DNA of 64,000 bases from Ameyamaea chiangmaiensis (GCF_025995235.1 NZ_BAPT01000056.1:186001-250000), one strand, 5' to 3'. Positions 17,366 to 26,321 are shown, numbered from the stretch's first letter. Translations and numbers: made by a program. The notes: generated from the sequence alone by a model not told the origin.

Positions 17366-17979
17366 GTCGGGGCACGCTCCCGCGCCCGGCGAAGATCATC
17401 GGGCGTGTTGATGTTGAAGAACGGGTCGTCCGCTGCGTCGAACGGCACGGCCTGCGCCCCGATGGAGGCCGCGAACGCGCGCACCCGCAGGGCCCGATGG
17501 TCGCCCGTCCGCCGCGCGGCTTCCAGCCAGGCGCGCAGCGCGTCGTGACAGGCGACGGGCCAGGTCGCGACCAGCGGGTGCGCGTGTTCCCCCGACGCGG
17601 CGAAACGCGGAGCGGGCAGGAGCAGCTGTGCGAGGTCGCGTGGGACGAAGGGTGTGTCACCGGGCACCGTCAACACCCATGTCGCACCCGCCGCGCGCGC
17701 CCAGTCCAGGGCGCACAGCACTCCGCCGAGCGGCCCGTCGCCCGCCCGCGCGTCGGGCAGGACGGGCAGGGACCAGCGACCGAAGCGCGCGGGATTGCCG
17801 TTGGCATTGATGGCGAGCCTGTCGCACGATGGGCGCAGCGTTGCCACAAGATGGTCGAGGACACAGCCCGCGCCCAGCGGCAGCAACGGCTTGTCGCATC
17901 CGCCGAGGCGGCTGCCGGTGCCTCCGGCGAGGATGACGATCGCGCCGTCGTGGCGCGCGGCGGGGAAAGGATCAGACAT
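17362..17979 (-). CDS. mobA: MobA, molybdenum cofactor guanylyltransferase
   Basis: 205 residues. It attaches GMP to molybdopterin to make the MGD form. The nucleotide-binding N-terminus reads VILAGGTGSRLGGCDKPLLP, the family signature, and later motifs include VPGDTPFVP and NINTPDDL. The ATG at 17979 shares two bases with the ATG of mobB on the other strand (17978-17980), so the two genes start head to head with overlapping start codons. An ATG at 17988 is an alternative start. The stop overlaps fdhD by four bases. Confidence 0.93.
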   Translation of the reverse strand: MSDPFPAARHDGAIVILAGGTGSRLGGCDKPLLPLGAGCVLDHLVATLRPSCDRLAINANGNPARFGRWSLPVLPDARAGDGPLGGVLCALDWARAAGATWVLTVPGDTPFVPRDLAQLLLPAPRFAASGEHAHPLVATWPVACHDALRAWLEAARRTGDHRALRVRAFAASIGAQAVPFDAADDPFFNINTPDDLRRARERAPT

Positions 17980-18502
17980 GCGGGTCATGGGTGTGGTGGG
18001 GCGAAGCGGGTCGGGCAAGACGACGCTGATCGAGAGTCTGGTGCCGATGCTGCGCGAACAGGGGCTGTCGGTCTCCACGGTGAAGCATACCCATCACGGT
18101 GTCGATCTCGACCGGCCGGGCAAGGATTCCTTCCGCCACCGCACGGCTGGTGCGGCGGAAGTCATGCTGGTGTCCGACCAGCGCTGGGTATTGATGCGCG
18201 AAGACCCTGTGTCCCTCGACTGCCCGCGTGACGTGACGCCGCTTCTGGCGCGCATGGCGCCCGTGGATCTGGTGTTGATCGAGGGATTTCACGCATCGTG
18301 CCCCATTGCGTTCGAAGTCTGGCGCCCGGAGACGGGGAAACCGCCCCTGTTCCCGGACTGGCCGAACGTCGCGGCGGTCGCGGCCCCCTTGGACACGGTC
18401 CTGCCACCGACCGGTGACGATGTGGCGCGTCGGCTTCGGCTCGACCTGAACGACGCCGCCGCCATCGCGCGGTTCGTCATGTCGCGCGCCGTGCCGGTCT
18501 GA
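17978..18502 (+). CDS. mobB: MobB, molybdopterin-guanine dinucleotide adaptor GTPase
   Basis: 174 residues. The P-loop GVVGRSGSGKTTLIESL is at the N-terminus, followed by VSTVKHTHHGVDLDRPGKDS and LVLIEGFH (Walker B region), all typical of MobB. It assists MobA in MGD synthesis. GGGGAAAGGA at 17962-17971 gives a good ribosome site, which lies inside the mobA 5' coding region. The ribosome site and any close promoter must therefore overlap mobA. It runs toward moeA, with the two stop codons separated by 8 bases. Confidence 0.94.
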   Translation: MRVMGVVGRSGSGKTTLIESLVPMLREQGLSVSTVKHTHHGVDLDRPGKDSFRHRTAGAAEVMLVSDQRWVLMREDPVSLDCPRDVTPLLARMAPVDLVLIEGFHASCPIAFEVWRPETGKPPLFPDWPNVAAVAAPLDTVLPPTGDDVARRLRLDLNDAAAIARFVMSRAVPV

Positions 18503-18510
18503 CGCGACGG

Positions 18511-19686
18511 TCACAGCGGCAGGAACGCCACGACGTCGCCGTCGGCGGGAGCTGTCCGTGTCGAGACCGCAAGCACGCCATCGGCCCGCGTGATGGCCGA
18601 GATATCCGAGGCTCCGGCCGTCGGCACCGGGTGCAGGGTCAGCCGGGCGCCGTCGGTCTCGGTCCGTACGAGGTGCAGGGTCGTCGTTCCCGCGCGCGTC
18701 TGCGGGGTGAAGGCCAGACGGCCCGGACGCACGTCGTCGGGCTGTGCGGTGAGGGCCCGCAGGAACGGCCTGACCAGCATGACCGCGCACAGGGCGGCGG
18801 CCAGGGGATTGCCGGGAAGCGCGAAGATCGTGGCGTCGCCCAGCGTGGCGACCGTCGCCGGGCGGCCCGGTCGCAGGGCGACGCCGCGAAACAGCGGTGT
18901 CGCGCCGAGATCGGCCAGTGCGCCCGGCGTGTGATCGGTCTCGCTGGCCGAGACGCCGCCAGTGGTCACGACGATATCGGCCTGCGGGACCAGGGCCGCG
19001 ATATGCCGCGCGAGGTCGGCGCGGTCGTCGCCGGCCAGGGTGACGGGGGGCAGCACCCGGGCGCCCGCGTGCCGCAGAAGGGCGTCGAGCATTGGGGCGT
19101 TGCTGTCCGGCATCGAGGACAGTTCGGCGCCGCTGGACACGATCGCGATGCGGGGCTGGCGCAGAACCGGCAGGGTCGGTGCGCCCTGCGCCACACACAA
19201 CGCGATATGCCGCCAGTCGAGATGCGTGCCCGCCGGGATCAGCGGCGCCCCGCCGTCATATTCCTCGGCCCGGTGACGGATATGGGCACCGAGTTCGGGG
19301 ACGTGCGTCAGGGTGATCGCGTGGGCGCCGCTTGCGCGTGTGTATTCCTGCGGCACGACACGATCGGCCCCACGGGGCACTGGCGCGCCGGTCAGAACGC
19401 GCCACGCGGCACCCGGGGGCAAGATGGCGCACGCCTGTCCGGCATGCGTGGTGCCGGCGACGTTCATCGGTTGTTCGGACGACGCGCCGCACAGGGCAAA
19501 GCCGTCCATGGCGGACAGAGCGACCGGCGGGCGGGGTGCGCTGGCAGTAAGAGGGGCGGCCAGAATGCGCCCGGCGGCCTTGGTGGGAGGAACGGGCTCG
19601 GAGGGCTGTGGTCGGTCGGCTGCCCGTTGCATGAGACGGGCGAGTGCATCCTCGTAGGACGGCGCTGTCTCGAAGCACGGCTCCAT
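18511..19686 (-). CDS. moeA: MoeA, molybdopterin molybdenumtransferase
   Basis: 391 residues. It inserts molybdate into adenylated molybdopterin. Visible motifs are PPVALSAMDGFALCG (substrate loop), RVLTGAPVPRGADRVVPQE, VSSGAELS and IVVTTGGVSASETDHTP, and IFALPGNPLAAA, all standard for MoeA. The start at 19686 is chosen because GGGGGAAG precedes it; a longer frame to 19752 exists. It is convergent with mobB and divergent from the YdeP-like gene, inside the molybdenum block. Confidence 0.95.
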   Translation of the reverse strand: MEPCFETAPSYEDALARLMQRAADRPQPSEPVPPTKAAGRILAAPLTASAPRPPVALSAMDGFALCGASSEQPMNVAGTTHAGQACAILPPGAAWRVLTGAPVPRGADRVVPQEYTRASGAHAITLTHVPELGAHIRHRAEEYDGGAPLIPAGTHLDWRHIALCVAQGAPTLPVLRQPRIAIVSSGAELSSMPDSNAPMLDALLRHAGARVLPPVTLAGDDRADLARHIAALVPQADIVVTTGGVSASETDHTPGALADLGATPLFRGVALRPGRPATVATLGDATIFALPGNPLAAALCAVMLVRPFLRALTAQPDDVRPGRLAFTPQTRAGTTTLHLVRTETDGARLTLHPVPTAGASDISAITRADGVLAVSTRTAPADGDVVAFLPL

Positions 19687-19838
19687 GAAAGTCTTCCCCC
19701 GCGTTTGATCCACCGGTCTGCCTGCGCGTTCCGACAGGGCAGCGGCTATCACAGATGAACGCGCGGCAGCAGGGCAATGTGACCATGCGCCGCAGATTTG
19801 ATAAGGTAGGTCGACCGATGTCCGAGAAGGAACGTTCC

Positions 19839-22121
19839 ATGGCCGATGACGCGCATTTCGCCCCGTATACCCATCCTGCCGGTGGTTGGGGCGCGGCCAA
19901 GGCGACCGCCAAGGCGCTTCTTGAGCAAAGCGTCGCGGGCAAGGGATCGCGCGCCCTTCTGTCGATGAACCATCCCGACGGATTCAAGTGTCCGAGCTGT
20001 GCGTGGCCGAATCCGGAGCGGGAAAAGACTCTCGAATTCTGCGAGAACGGCGCGAAGGCGCTGGCGTTCGAGGCGACGAAGCGCCGTGTCGACGCGGCCT
20101 TCTTTGCCGAACACAGCGTGACCGATCTGATGGCCCGCAGCGACTACTGGCTGGAGGAGCAGGGGCGTCTGACCGAGCCGATGCGTTACGACCCGGCCAG
20201 CGATCACTATGTCCCGGTCGGCTGGGACGAGGCATACGCCACGATCGGCGAGACGCTGCGGGGCCTCGACCACCCCGACCAGGCGGAATTCTACACCTCC
20301 GGGCGCACGTCGAATGAGGCCGCGTTCCTGTATTCCGTATTCGTCCGCGCGTATGGCACCAACAACTTCCCCGACTGCTCCAACATGTGTCACGAGCCCA
20401 CCAGCCGGGGACTGCCAATGTCGATCGGCATTGGCAAGGGCACCGTCGTCATCGGCGATTTCGCCAAGGCCGAGGCCATCTTCATCATCGGCCAGAACAC
20501 CGGGACGAACAGTCCGCGCATGATGACCGAGCTGGTGCATGCCCGCAAACGCGGCGTGCCCATCGTGGCGGTCAACCCGATGCCCGAACGGGCGCTGATC
20601 CGCTTCACCGAGCCCCAGGACCCGGTCAAGATGGCGACCTTCGGCTCCACGCCGATTGCCAGCGAATTCTGCCACGTGCGGATCGGCGGCGACGCCGCAT
20701 TCCTCAAGGGCATGATGAAGGCGCTGTTCGAGACGCAGGACGCGGCCGACGCGGCCGGGACCGAGGGCGTTCTCGACCTCGATTTCATCCGCGACCACAC
20801 GGCCGGCTTCGATACGCTGCGCGCGGACATCGACGCCACCGACTGGTCCGACATCGTCGCCGTATCGGGACTGCCGGAAGAGCAGATCCGCCGTGTCGCC
20901 ACGATCTATGCGCGCTCGAACGCGACGATCATGTGTTTCGGCATGGGGGTCACCCAGCACCAGCAGGGCGCGCGCGTGATTCACCAGATCGCCAATGTCC
21001 TGATGCTGCGGGGCAATTTCGGCAAGCCCGGCGCGGGCATCTGTCCGGTGCGCGGCCATTCCAACGTGCAGGGGGATCGCACCGTCGGGATCGATGAAAA
21101 GCCGACCGCGGCGTATCTCGACCGGCTGGGTCAGGTCTTTGGTTTCGACCCCCCGCGTGAGCACGGTCATCACGTCGTCGAATCCGTCAAGGCGATGATC
21201 GCGGGCACCGCGCGGGTTTTCATCGGTCTGGGCGGGAACTTCATCCATGCGATCCCCGACACGGAGGTCGCGTACAAGGCGATGCGTGGACTGGACCTGA
21301 CGGTCGGGATCGCGACCAAGCTCAATCGCGGGCATCTGGTGCATGGCAAACAGGCGCTTATCCTGCCCGTCATTTCGCGCTCTGAAATCGATGTGCAGGC
21401 GACGGGGCCGCAGTTCGTCACCATCGAAGATGCGATGTCGAACGTGACGTCGTCGCGCGGCGTGCTGGAGCCCGCAAGCCCGCATTTGCGTTCGGAGATC
21501 GATATCGTCTGCCGGATGGCGCGTGCGGCGCTGCCCGACAGCGCGATCGCGTGGGAGTCGTATATCGACGACTACAGCCTGATCCGCGATCGTATCGCCG
21601 ACGTGTATCCCGACCTGTTTGCCGGTTTCAACACACGCATCAAGGAGCCGCAGGGCTTTCATCTGACGATCCCGCCGCGCGGCCGGATCTGGAAAACAGA
21701 CAGCGGGCGCGCGAACTTTCTGGTGCTGGATGGTCTTGACGAAGACCGCCCGGTCGATGATGCCGCCATGCTGCGCCTGTCGACCATCCGCTCGCACGAT
21801 CAGTACAACACGACGATCTACAGCAACAGCGACCGTTATCGGGGTGTCTACAACACGCGCATGGTCGTGTTCATGAACCGCGAGGACATGGCGGCCCAGG
21901 GCATCACCGATCGCGGACGGGTGGCGTTGGAGACGATTGCCGATGACGGGATCGCCCGTCGCGTCGACGGGCTGGTCGCGCTGGCCTATCCGATGTCGCG
22001 GGGATCGATCGCAGGGTATTATCCCGAACTCAATCCGCTGATGCCGATCGATCATTTCGATGAAATCAGCGGCACGCCCGCCGCCAAGTCGATCCCGGTG
22101 CGGGTGATGGCGGACGGCTAG
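19839..22121 (+). CDS. YdeP/FdhF-type molybdopterin oxidoreductase
   Basis: About 760 residues and close in sequence to E. coli YdeP, a formate-dehydrogenase-alpha-like enzyme. It has GGWGAAKATAKALLEQ, then CPSCAWPNPEREKTLEFCEN near the cluster-binding site, and NNFPDCSNMCHEPTSRG with the Cys expected to bind molybdenum instead of selenocysteine. NIGKPGAGICP-type and RSHDQYNTTIYSNSDRYRG sequences match the C-terminal cofactor-binding region. GAGAAGGA precedes ATG 19839; ATG 19818 is an alternative start. The substrate is not established. The flanking fdhD, mobA, mobB and moeA genes are its obvious maturation partners. Confidence 0.9.
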   Translation: MADDAHFAPYTHPAGGWGAAKATAKALLEQSVAGKGSRALLSMNHPDGFKCPSCAWPNPEREKTLEFCENGAKALAFEATKRRVDAAFFAEHSVTDLMARSDYWLEEQGRLTEPMRYDPASDHYVPVGWDEAYATIGETLRGLDHPDQAEFYTSGRTSNEAAFLYSVFVRAYGTNNFPDCSNMCHEPTSRGLPMSIGIGKGTVVIGDFAKAEAIFIIGQNTGTNSPRMMTELVHARKRGVPIVAVNPMPERALIRFTEPQDPVKMATFGSTPIASEFCHVRIGGDAAFLKGMMKALFETQDAADAAGTEGVLDLDFIRDHTAGFDTLRADIDATDWSDIVAVSGLPEEQIRRVATIYARSNATIMCFGMGVTQHQQGARVIHQIANVLMLRGNFGKPGAGICPVRGHSNVQGDRTVGIDEKPTAAYLDRLGQVFGFDPPREHGHHVVESVKAMIAGTARVFIGLGGNFIHAIPDTEVAYKAMRGLDLTVGIATKLNRGHLVHGKQALILPVISRSEIDVQATGPQFVTIEDAMSNVTSSRGVLEPASPHLRSEIDIVCRMARAALPDSAIAWESYIDDYSLIRDRIADVYPDLFAGFNTRIKEPQGFHLTIPPRGRIWKTDSGRANFLVLDGLDEDRPVDDAAMLRLSTIRSHDQYNTTIYSNSDRYRGVYNTRMVVFMNREDMAAQGITDRGRVALETIADDGIARRVDGLVALAYPMSRGSIAGYYPELNPLMPIDHFDEISGTPAAKSIPVRVMADG

Positions 22122-22140
22122 GCGAACTGTGCTTGGGCAT

Positions 22141-22162
22141 CGCCCGGTTTGCGGACCGGGCG
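22141..22162. terminator. Hairpin between convergent genes
   Basis: CGCCCGGT and ACCGGGCG form a perfect 8-bp stem with a 6-base loop, between the YdeP-like gene and the convergent GT32 gene. There is no T-run; it may serve both directions. Confidence 0.4.
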
Positions 22163-22173
22163 CCCCGTCACGC

Positions 22174-22998
22174 TCATCGCGCGGGCGGTCGCGCCGTGCG
22201 CCAGTTTCCTGCGGGCGATGCCTTGTACGCCAGTTCATCGTGCCCGTAACTGGCGCCCCCACGGCCGTGGTGCCCCAGCAGACAGCCGCCACCCGCCTGT
22301 GAAGCTGTCTCCGGCGTCGTCGCGAGCAGATGGCGCACGATGCCGACCGTCGTCACGCCGGGGCCGGTGTTGACCCAGATATTTTCGAAACTGGCCGGAT
22401 CGGACCTGAAGCGCGTCAGGGAGTCCGTCAGGGCGTGGAGGACCTCTTCAAGCGCGGGATGATGTCTGCGCGCGATGATCAGGCCGTTTTCGATGCACCA
22501 CGGGGCACCGATCGCATACATCAGGAAGCAGTCATAGACCGCGCGCCCGGTGACATGCGCGATCGGCGCATGCATCGCAATGTCGACATCGATGTAGACC
22601 CCACCATGGACGTACAGGTCGCACACACGCCACAGGTCCGAACGCATGGTCGGGTGAAAGCACGCATCGAAAAGCGCGACCATGTCGCGCCCGAAATGGG
22701 CTTCCAGAAACGCCCTTGCCGCGTCGTCATGCGTCAGAACCATCTCAAAGCCGGGGTTGTGATGCCGGACTTTTTCGATCGACCGCGCGACGTCTTCGGG
22801 CAGCGTCTCACTGTGCCAATATTGGGAAATGCGCCGGGGAATGGTCGGCGGCAGGGCGCTTTGATCGGGGCATGAGACATCGTCCGCCGACAGGGTCGGG
22901 ATCCAGCCGCTTTCGATCCCGTCTTGCAGGGCGCGGAAAAAATCCATTGTCGTGCGCGGGGATGCCGGCCGCTGCGGTCCCGCGGAAGAGTGCACCAT
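22174..22998 (-). CDS. GT32-like glycosyltransferase (DXD sugar transferase)
   Basis: 274 residues. IPRRISQYWHSETLPED and the later LWRVCDLYVHGGVYIDVDIA are the landmarks of the Och1/capsule-type GT32 transferases; the DVD is the metal-binding DXD. MRSDLWR is the helix that precedes it. No signal peptide is seen, so it probably modifies a glycolipid or exopolysaccharide precursor on the inner face of the membrane. It is convergent with the YdeP-like gene. ATG 22947 is an alternative start. The substrate is unknown. Confidence 0.75.
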   Translation of the reverse strand: MVHSSAGPQRPASPRTTMDFFRALQDGIESGWIPTLSADDVSCPDQSALPPTIPRRISQYWHSETLPEDVARSIEKVRHHNPGFEMVLTHDDAARAFLEAHFGRDMVALFDACFHPTMRSDLWRVCDLYVHGGVYIDVDIAMHAPIAHVTGRAVYDCFLMYAIGAPWCIENGLIIARRHHPALEEVLHALTDSLTRFRSDPASFENIWVNTGPGVTTVGIVRHLLATTPETASQAGGGCLLGHHGRGGASYGHDELAYKASPAGNWRTARPPAR

Positions 22999-23122
22999 GG
23001 TTCGCGTTCCCGCCGATGGGGTGGTGGAGGCGTTCTTCAGGCCCGCGTGACCCCCCGGTACCTGGCCGGACTGTGCCCGATGATCGGCGCCCGGGGTAAC
23101 GGGCGCCGTGCCCGCCCCGGGG

Positions 23123-23263
23123 TCAACGCTGCGGCCAGCCGCCCGAATGCAGGACCGAACTGATCGTCAGGGCGACCATGCCCAGCGTGAACACGATCGC
23201 ACCGACCATCTGAACGGTCTCGAATACCACGGCGCGGGTGTTTGTCGTTGCGGTCTCGCTCAT
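23123..23263 (-). CDS. 46-residue single-TM microprotein in the dnaJ/cbpM operon
   Basis: Very short gene of 46 residues. After a polar N-terminus (MSETATTNTRA) there is one membrane-spanning stretch (about residues 12-37, VVFETVQMVGAIVFTLGMVA and onward) and a short tail ending SGGWPQR. Its ATG at 23263 overlaps the cbpM stop in an ATGA junction, the same arrangement as the two junctions upstream, which argues that it is a real, translationally coupled gene. No known family is recognised. A role as a membrane tether or regulator for the DnaJ/CbpM pair is only a guess. Confidence 0.6.
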   Translation of the reverse strand: MSETATTNTRAVVFETVQMVGAIVFTLGMVALTISSVLHSGGWPQR

Positions 23264-23595
23264 GGTGTTTCGTCCCCGTGCCGGAGAAGCACCGTCAGCT
23301 GTTCGCGCAGCACGACCGCGTCAGGGCGTACCAGCACGCGGCGCAGGCGGTCCAGCATACGCCGACTGTCATAAAGCTGATCGACAAGATGCAACACCAG
23401 CGGCACGGCGTCCTCGCTCACGCCGAGGTCGTGGCGCAGATCGTGGATCAGCCACGCACGGGCGACATCGATCTCGGCAAAGGCGTAATGGCCGGGTGTG
23501 CCGTGCGGGCGTACCCAGTCCGCCGCGATCCATTCCTCGACCTCGCGGCTGTCGCGGTGGCCCAGATGGGCGGACAGGACGTCGATCGTCATCAT
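23260..23595 (-). CDS. cbpM: CbpM-like chaperone modulator
   Basis: 111 residues. CbpM binds the J-domain of CbpA and inhibits it; it has a MerR-like fold. The segment REVEEWIAADWVRPHGTPGHYAFAEIDVAR corresponds to the family's winged-helix region (shown here across residues 17-46), followed by a long amphipathic helix with LVDQLYDSRRMLDRLRRV. It starts at ATG 23595, overlapping the dnaJ stop (ATGA), and ends overlapping the small TM gene in the same way. Partner and order are exactly those of cbpA-cbpM. Confidence 0.75.
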   Translation of the reverse strand: MMTIDVLSAHLGHRDSREVEEWIAADWVRPHGTPGHYAFAEIDVARAWLIHDLRHDLGVSEDAVPLVLHLVDQLYDSRRMLDRLRRVLVRPDAVVLREQLTVLLRHGDETP

Positions 23596-24515
23596 GACGC
23601 ATCGGCCTTTCGCTCTGCCGGGGCGGGGTCCGGCGCGTGCCACCCGCGCAGGAATGTCTCAAGCGCATCGTCCGGCGTGCCGATCGTCACGCGCAGGGTA
23701 ACGTAGAGATTGCCCACCTCGTGATGGCCGTGCGCCTTCACGCCGCGACCGCGCAGGCGCAGCACCGATCCACTGTCGGAGTGCGCCGGCACGTTCATCG
23801 TCACATTGCCCGCCGGGGTCGGTACGGTGATGGGCCCACCCAGAACCGCCGTGCGCAGGTCGACCGGCAGGGTCATGCGCACATCGCGCCCGTCGCGGGT
23901 GTAGATCGCGTCCGCAGCGACGCTGACCGTGATCAGCGCATCGCCATCGGGGCCGCCCTGGACGCCGGGACCGCCCTTGCCGCGCAGCCGCAGGATCGAC
24001 CCGTCATCGGTGCCCGGCGGGATACGCACGTCCAGCCGTCCGCCGTCCGGCAACGACACGCGCGACGTCGCGCCGTTGATCGCGTCCAGAAGCGAGATCT
24101 GAAGCGTGTAGTTCTGGTCCGCGCCGCGCCGTGGTCCCTGCTGGCGTCGTCCGAAGCCGCCCCCGAACATGCCGCCGAAGATGCCTTCGAGGTCTTCTTC
24201 GCCAAACCCGCCGCCAGCACCGGCATAGCGGGCGCCCTGCGCGCCCTCGCCGAAATCGCGGTAGCCCGGATGCGGGCGATAGGCGCGTTCCTGCCCGGAG
24301 GCATCGATCTCGCCCCGGTCGAAACGCGCCCGCTGATCGGCATCCGACAAAAGAGCATTGGCTGCGCCGATCGCCTTGAAACGCTCTTCCGCAGCGGCAT
24401 CGCCAGGGTTCAGGTCGGGGTGATACTTCTTGGCAAGGGAACGGTAGGCCTTGCGGATGTCGTCCTGGCTCGCGCTTTTGTCGAGGCCGAGGGTCTTGTA
24501 GGGGTCTTCGCTCAC
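23592..24515 (-). CDS. cbpA: DnaJ/CbpA-type co-chaperone without zinc finger
   Basis: 307 residues. The J-domain is at the N-terminus with the HPD motif in AKKYHPDLNPGD (residues 33-35 region). A Gly/Phe-rich linker follows (GGMFGGGFGRR). The two C-terminal substrate-binding beta domains come next, with LDVRIPPGTDDGSILRLRG and VNVPAHSDSGSVLRLRG-type repeats. The zinc-finger domain of full DnaJ is absent, which fits CbpA. It stimulates DnaK. It overlaps the upstream 55-residue gene and the downstream cbpM by four bases each, so all are coupled. Confidence 0.9.
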   Translation of the reverse strand: MSEDPYKTLGLDKSASQDDIRKAYRSLAKKYHPDLNPGDAAAEERFKAIGAANALLSDADQRARFDRGEIDASGQERAYRPHPGYRDFGEGAQGARYAGAGGGFGEEDLEGIFGGMFGGGFGRRQQGPRRGADQNYTLQISLLDAINGATSRVSLPDGGRLDVRIPPGTDDGSILRLRGKGGPGVQGGPDGDALITVSVAADAIYTRDGRDVRMTLPVDLRTAVLGGPITVPTPAGNVTMNVPAHSDSGSVLRLRGRGVKAHGHHEVGNLYVTLRVTIGTPDDALETFLRGWHAPDPAPAERKADAS

Positions 24516-24679
24516 GGTTGGGGGCGGTCCTGCTCAGGCCCTGTCGAGGGCGTGATGGTGTCGGTCAGGTCGATCAGGACGGCGACCACGGCATCGGCGT
24601 TGAAACCCCGCGCGATCGCGTCGTCCATCAAGGCGGTCAGGCGCGGCTCAAGGAAGTCCCGTATGTCGTCCGTTGGCAT
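24512..24679 (-). CDS. 55-residue microprotein ahead of cbpA
   Basis: Short acidic protein starting with MPTDDIRDFLEPRLTALMDD and containing a helical segment, AIARGFNADAVVAVLIDLTD, followed by a polar tail rich in Thr, Pro and Gln. GGGAGG lies five bases before the ATG at 24679, a strong ribosome site. Its stop overlaps the cbpA start (ATGA). This makes it the first gene of the four-gene chaperone operon. No known family is recognised; it could be an operon-specific accessory protein. Confidence 0.6.
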   Translation of the reverse strand: MPTDDIRDFLEPRLTALMDDAIARGFNADAVVAVLIDLTDTITPSTGPEQDRPQP

Positions 24680-24825
24680 GTCGCCTCCCGTCTTCGTCGT
24701 GCGGGGCGGCGCCGTGCGTCCCGCCATGCCTTGATAATGGGTGGGCGCTCTGTTCCGGTCAACGGCACCTGCGACCATCGCGGAGCGACCCTGCGACGGG
24801 CGCATGCGGATGGTCCCGTGTCACC

Positions 24826-26220
24826 TCAGGGGCGTTGTTCGACCGTCAGGCCAAGCGCGCCGGCGACCTCCGGGCTGGCCGCCATCGCGAGTTCGAGCCC
24901 CAGTAGCGCGGGCAGAACCGGTGATTGCGGCTTGACCGCCACGTAAAGCGCCCCATCACCCGGATTGGTCAGGAAATGCGCGAGGGTCGCGAACGGATTG
25001 GGGCTGCTCCCGGCCGCCGGGGCGTTCGCGGGGTCCGTCGGCGCCAGCGAGGCCAGAAGCGTCGCGCGATCGGTCCCTCGGCTGCGGGCCAGCGCGTCCA
25101 GCGCACGGTCGACCAGCCCGAGATCGCGATAGGTCACGGCAAGACGCACGATTCGCGGCTGGGTCGAAAGGGCCATGGCGAGGCTGCCGGGTGTCGCGGG
25201 CGCGACCTGATCGAAGTCCCCGGCCAGAGAGAGCTTCGCCGCACCCGGCGCGTCGATATCAAGCGTGTTGACGTGCAGCCGGTCCGTCGCGTCTTCGGCG
25301 GTCGCATGGAGGGTGATATCCTGCGTCAGGTGATCGTAGCCCAGCGTGGTCAGAAGCGAGGCGCCGCCCGGTGCCTGCGGCCAGACGCTGAGCCCGTGCA
25401 GACTGGCGTCCAGACCGCGCGGCGTGTCGCCACCAGCCGGATACGCCGCAAAATGCAGCCGTTCGAGACGCACCAGCGGGCGAGCGTCGGCGCCGCTGTC
25501 GTCGACCGCCAGTCCCCGCAGTTCGAGCGCGAGGTGGTTGCTGCTGGCGGCCGCACCGGTGGCCGTGATCGAGCGGATCGAGTCGGCCAGCAGGACATGG
25601 GACGCCGCGCCGTGGCTGAGCGACGCATGGCGCGGCCGGTCACCGGCCATCCGCACGTCCAGATCATCCGTGCCGAGTGCCGACTCCCGGTCCGGGCCAT
25701 AGGCGGTGATCTCGACCAGCCGCGCCGCCAGCGTGGCGTCCAGCGCCGTGTCATGCACCGAGAGGCTGCGCGCGGTCCCCGAGTCCAGCGTCGCGGCGGC
25801 CAGATCATCGGCGGTGAAGCGCCCGGCAGAGTGGGCGGGAATTGTCAGTCCGGCGAAGCGGGCATCGGCGGCGGAGGCGCTCTCGCGCGGCGACAGCACG
25901 TGCACGTCGTCGAAGGTCAGAAGAGCGATCCGCAAAGGTCCCGGCGGGATGCCGGCCAGTCCGCGCGCGGTCACGCGGCCCGCGGTCAGGGTCAGTGGGC
26001 CGTGGTGCCACACGACCCCGTCGAGGCGCGCCCCGCGCCCCATCAGCAGCGGCTGCGCCCGCGTGAAGGCAAGGCTTTCCCCCGGCGGCAGGGCGGCCTG
26101 AAAACGGCTGATGGCATCGTCAAGCCGATGCTGGGCGAGCCGATGGAGGCCCAGCCACCCGACGACACCGAACAGCGCGATCAGGGCGAGGGCGAGGGGG
26201 AGCTTTTTCACATCAACCAT
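24826..26220 (-). CDS. AsmA/DUF2125-like envelope protein
   Basis: 464 residues. It begins with one N-terminal membrane segment (MVDVKKLPLALALIALFGVV), which is expected to anchor it with the bulk in the periplasm. The remainder is beta-rich and repetitive in character (LTLTAGRVTARGLAGIPPGP; SLAGDFDQVAPATPGSL). This resembles DUF2125/DUF945 or AsmA-type proteins, many of which handle lipid or outer-membrane material in Alphaproteobacteria. The start is ATG 26220. The family call is moderate and the function is unknown. It is transcribed away from rplM. Confidence 0.6.
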   Translation of the reverse strand: MVDVKKLPLALALIALFGVVGWLGLHRLAQHRLDDAISRFQAALPPGESLAFTRAQPLLMGRGARLDGVVWHHGPLTLTAGRVTARGLAGIPPGPLRIALLTFDDVHVLSPRESASAADARFAGLTIPAHSAGRFTADDLAAATLDSGTARSLSVHDTALDATLAARLVEITAYGPDRESALGTDDLDVRMAGDRPRHASLSHGAASHVLLADSIRSITATGAAASSNHLALELRGLAVDDSGADARPLVRLERLHFAAYPAGGDTPRGLDASLHGLSVWPQAPGGASLLTTLGYDHLTQDITLHATAEDATDRLHVNTLDIDAPGAAKLSLAGDFDQVAPATPGSLAMALSTQPRIVRLAVTYRDLGLVDRALDALARSRGTDRATLLASLAPTDPANAPAAGSSPNPFATLAHFLTNPGDGALYVAVKPQSPVLPALLGLELAMAASPEVAGALGLTVEQRP

Positions 26221-26321
26221 CCGTGGTGCGTCCGGGCGGGGGTGGGTCCCGGCGGGGCGGCCGCGCGGGCGATGGTCCACTGGCTACACCATGAACGGGG
26301 TGGCCAGCAATTCGCGCCGAA

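Noticed and set aside
19749..22292. 847-codon open frame on the minus strand opposite the YdeP-like gene
   Set aside because: Shadow frame of a well-supported molybdoenzyme; composition is Arg/His/Asp-rich nonsense.
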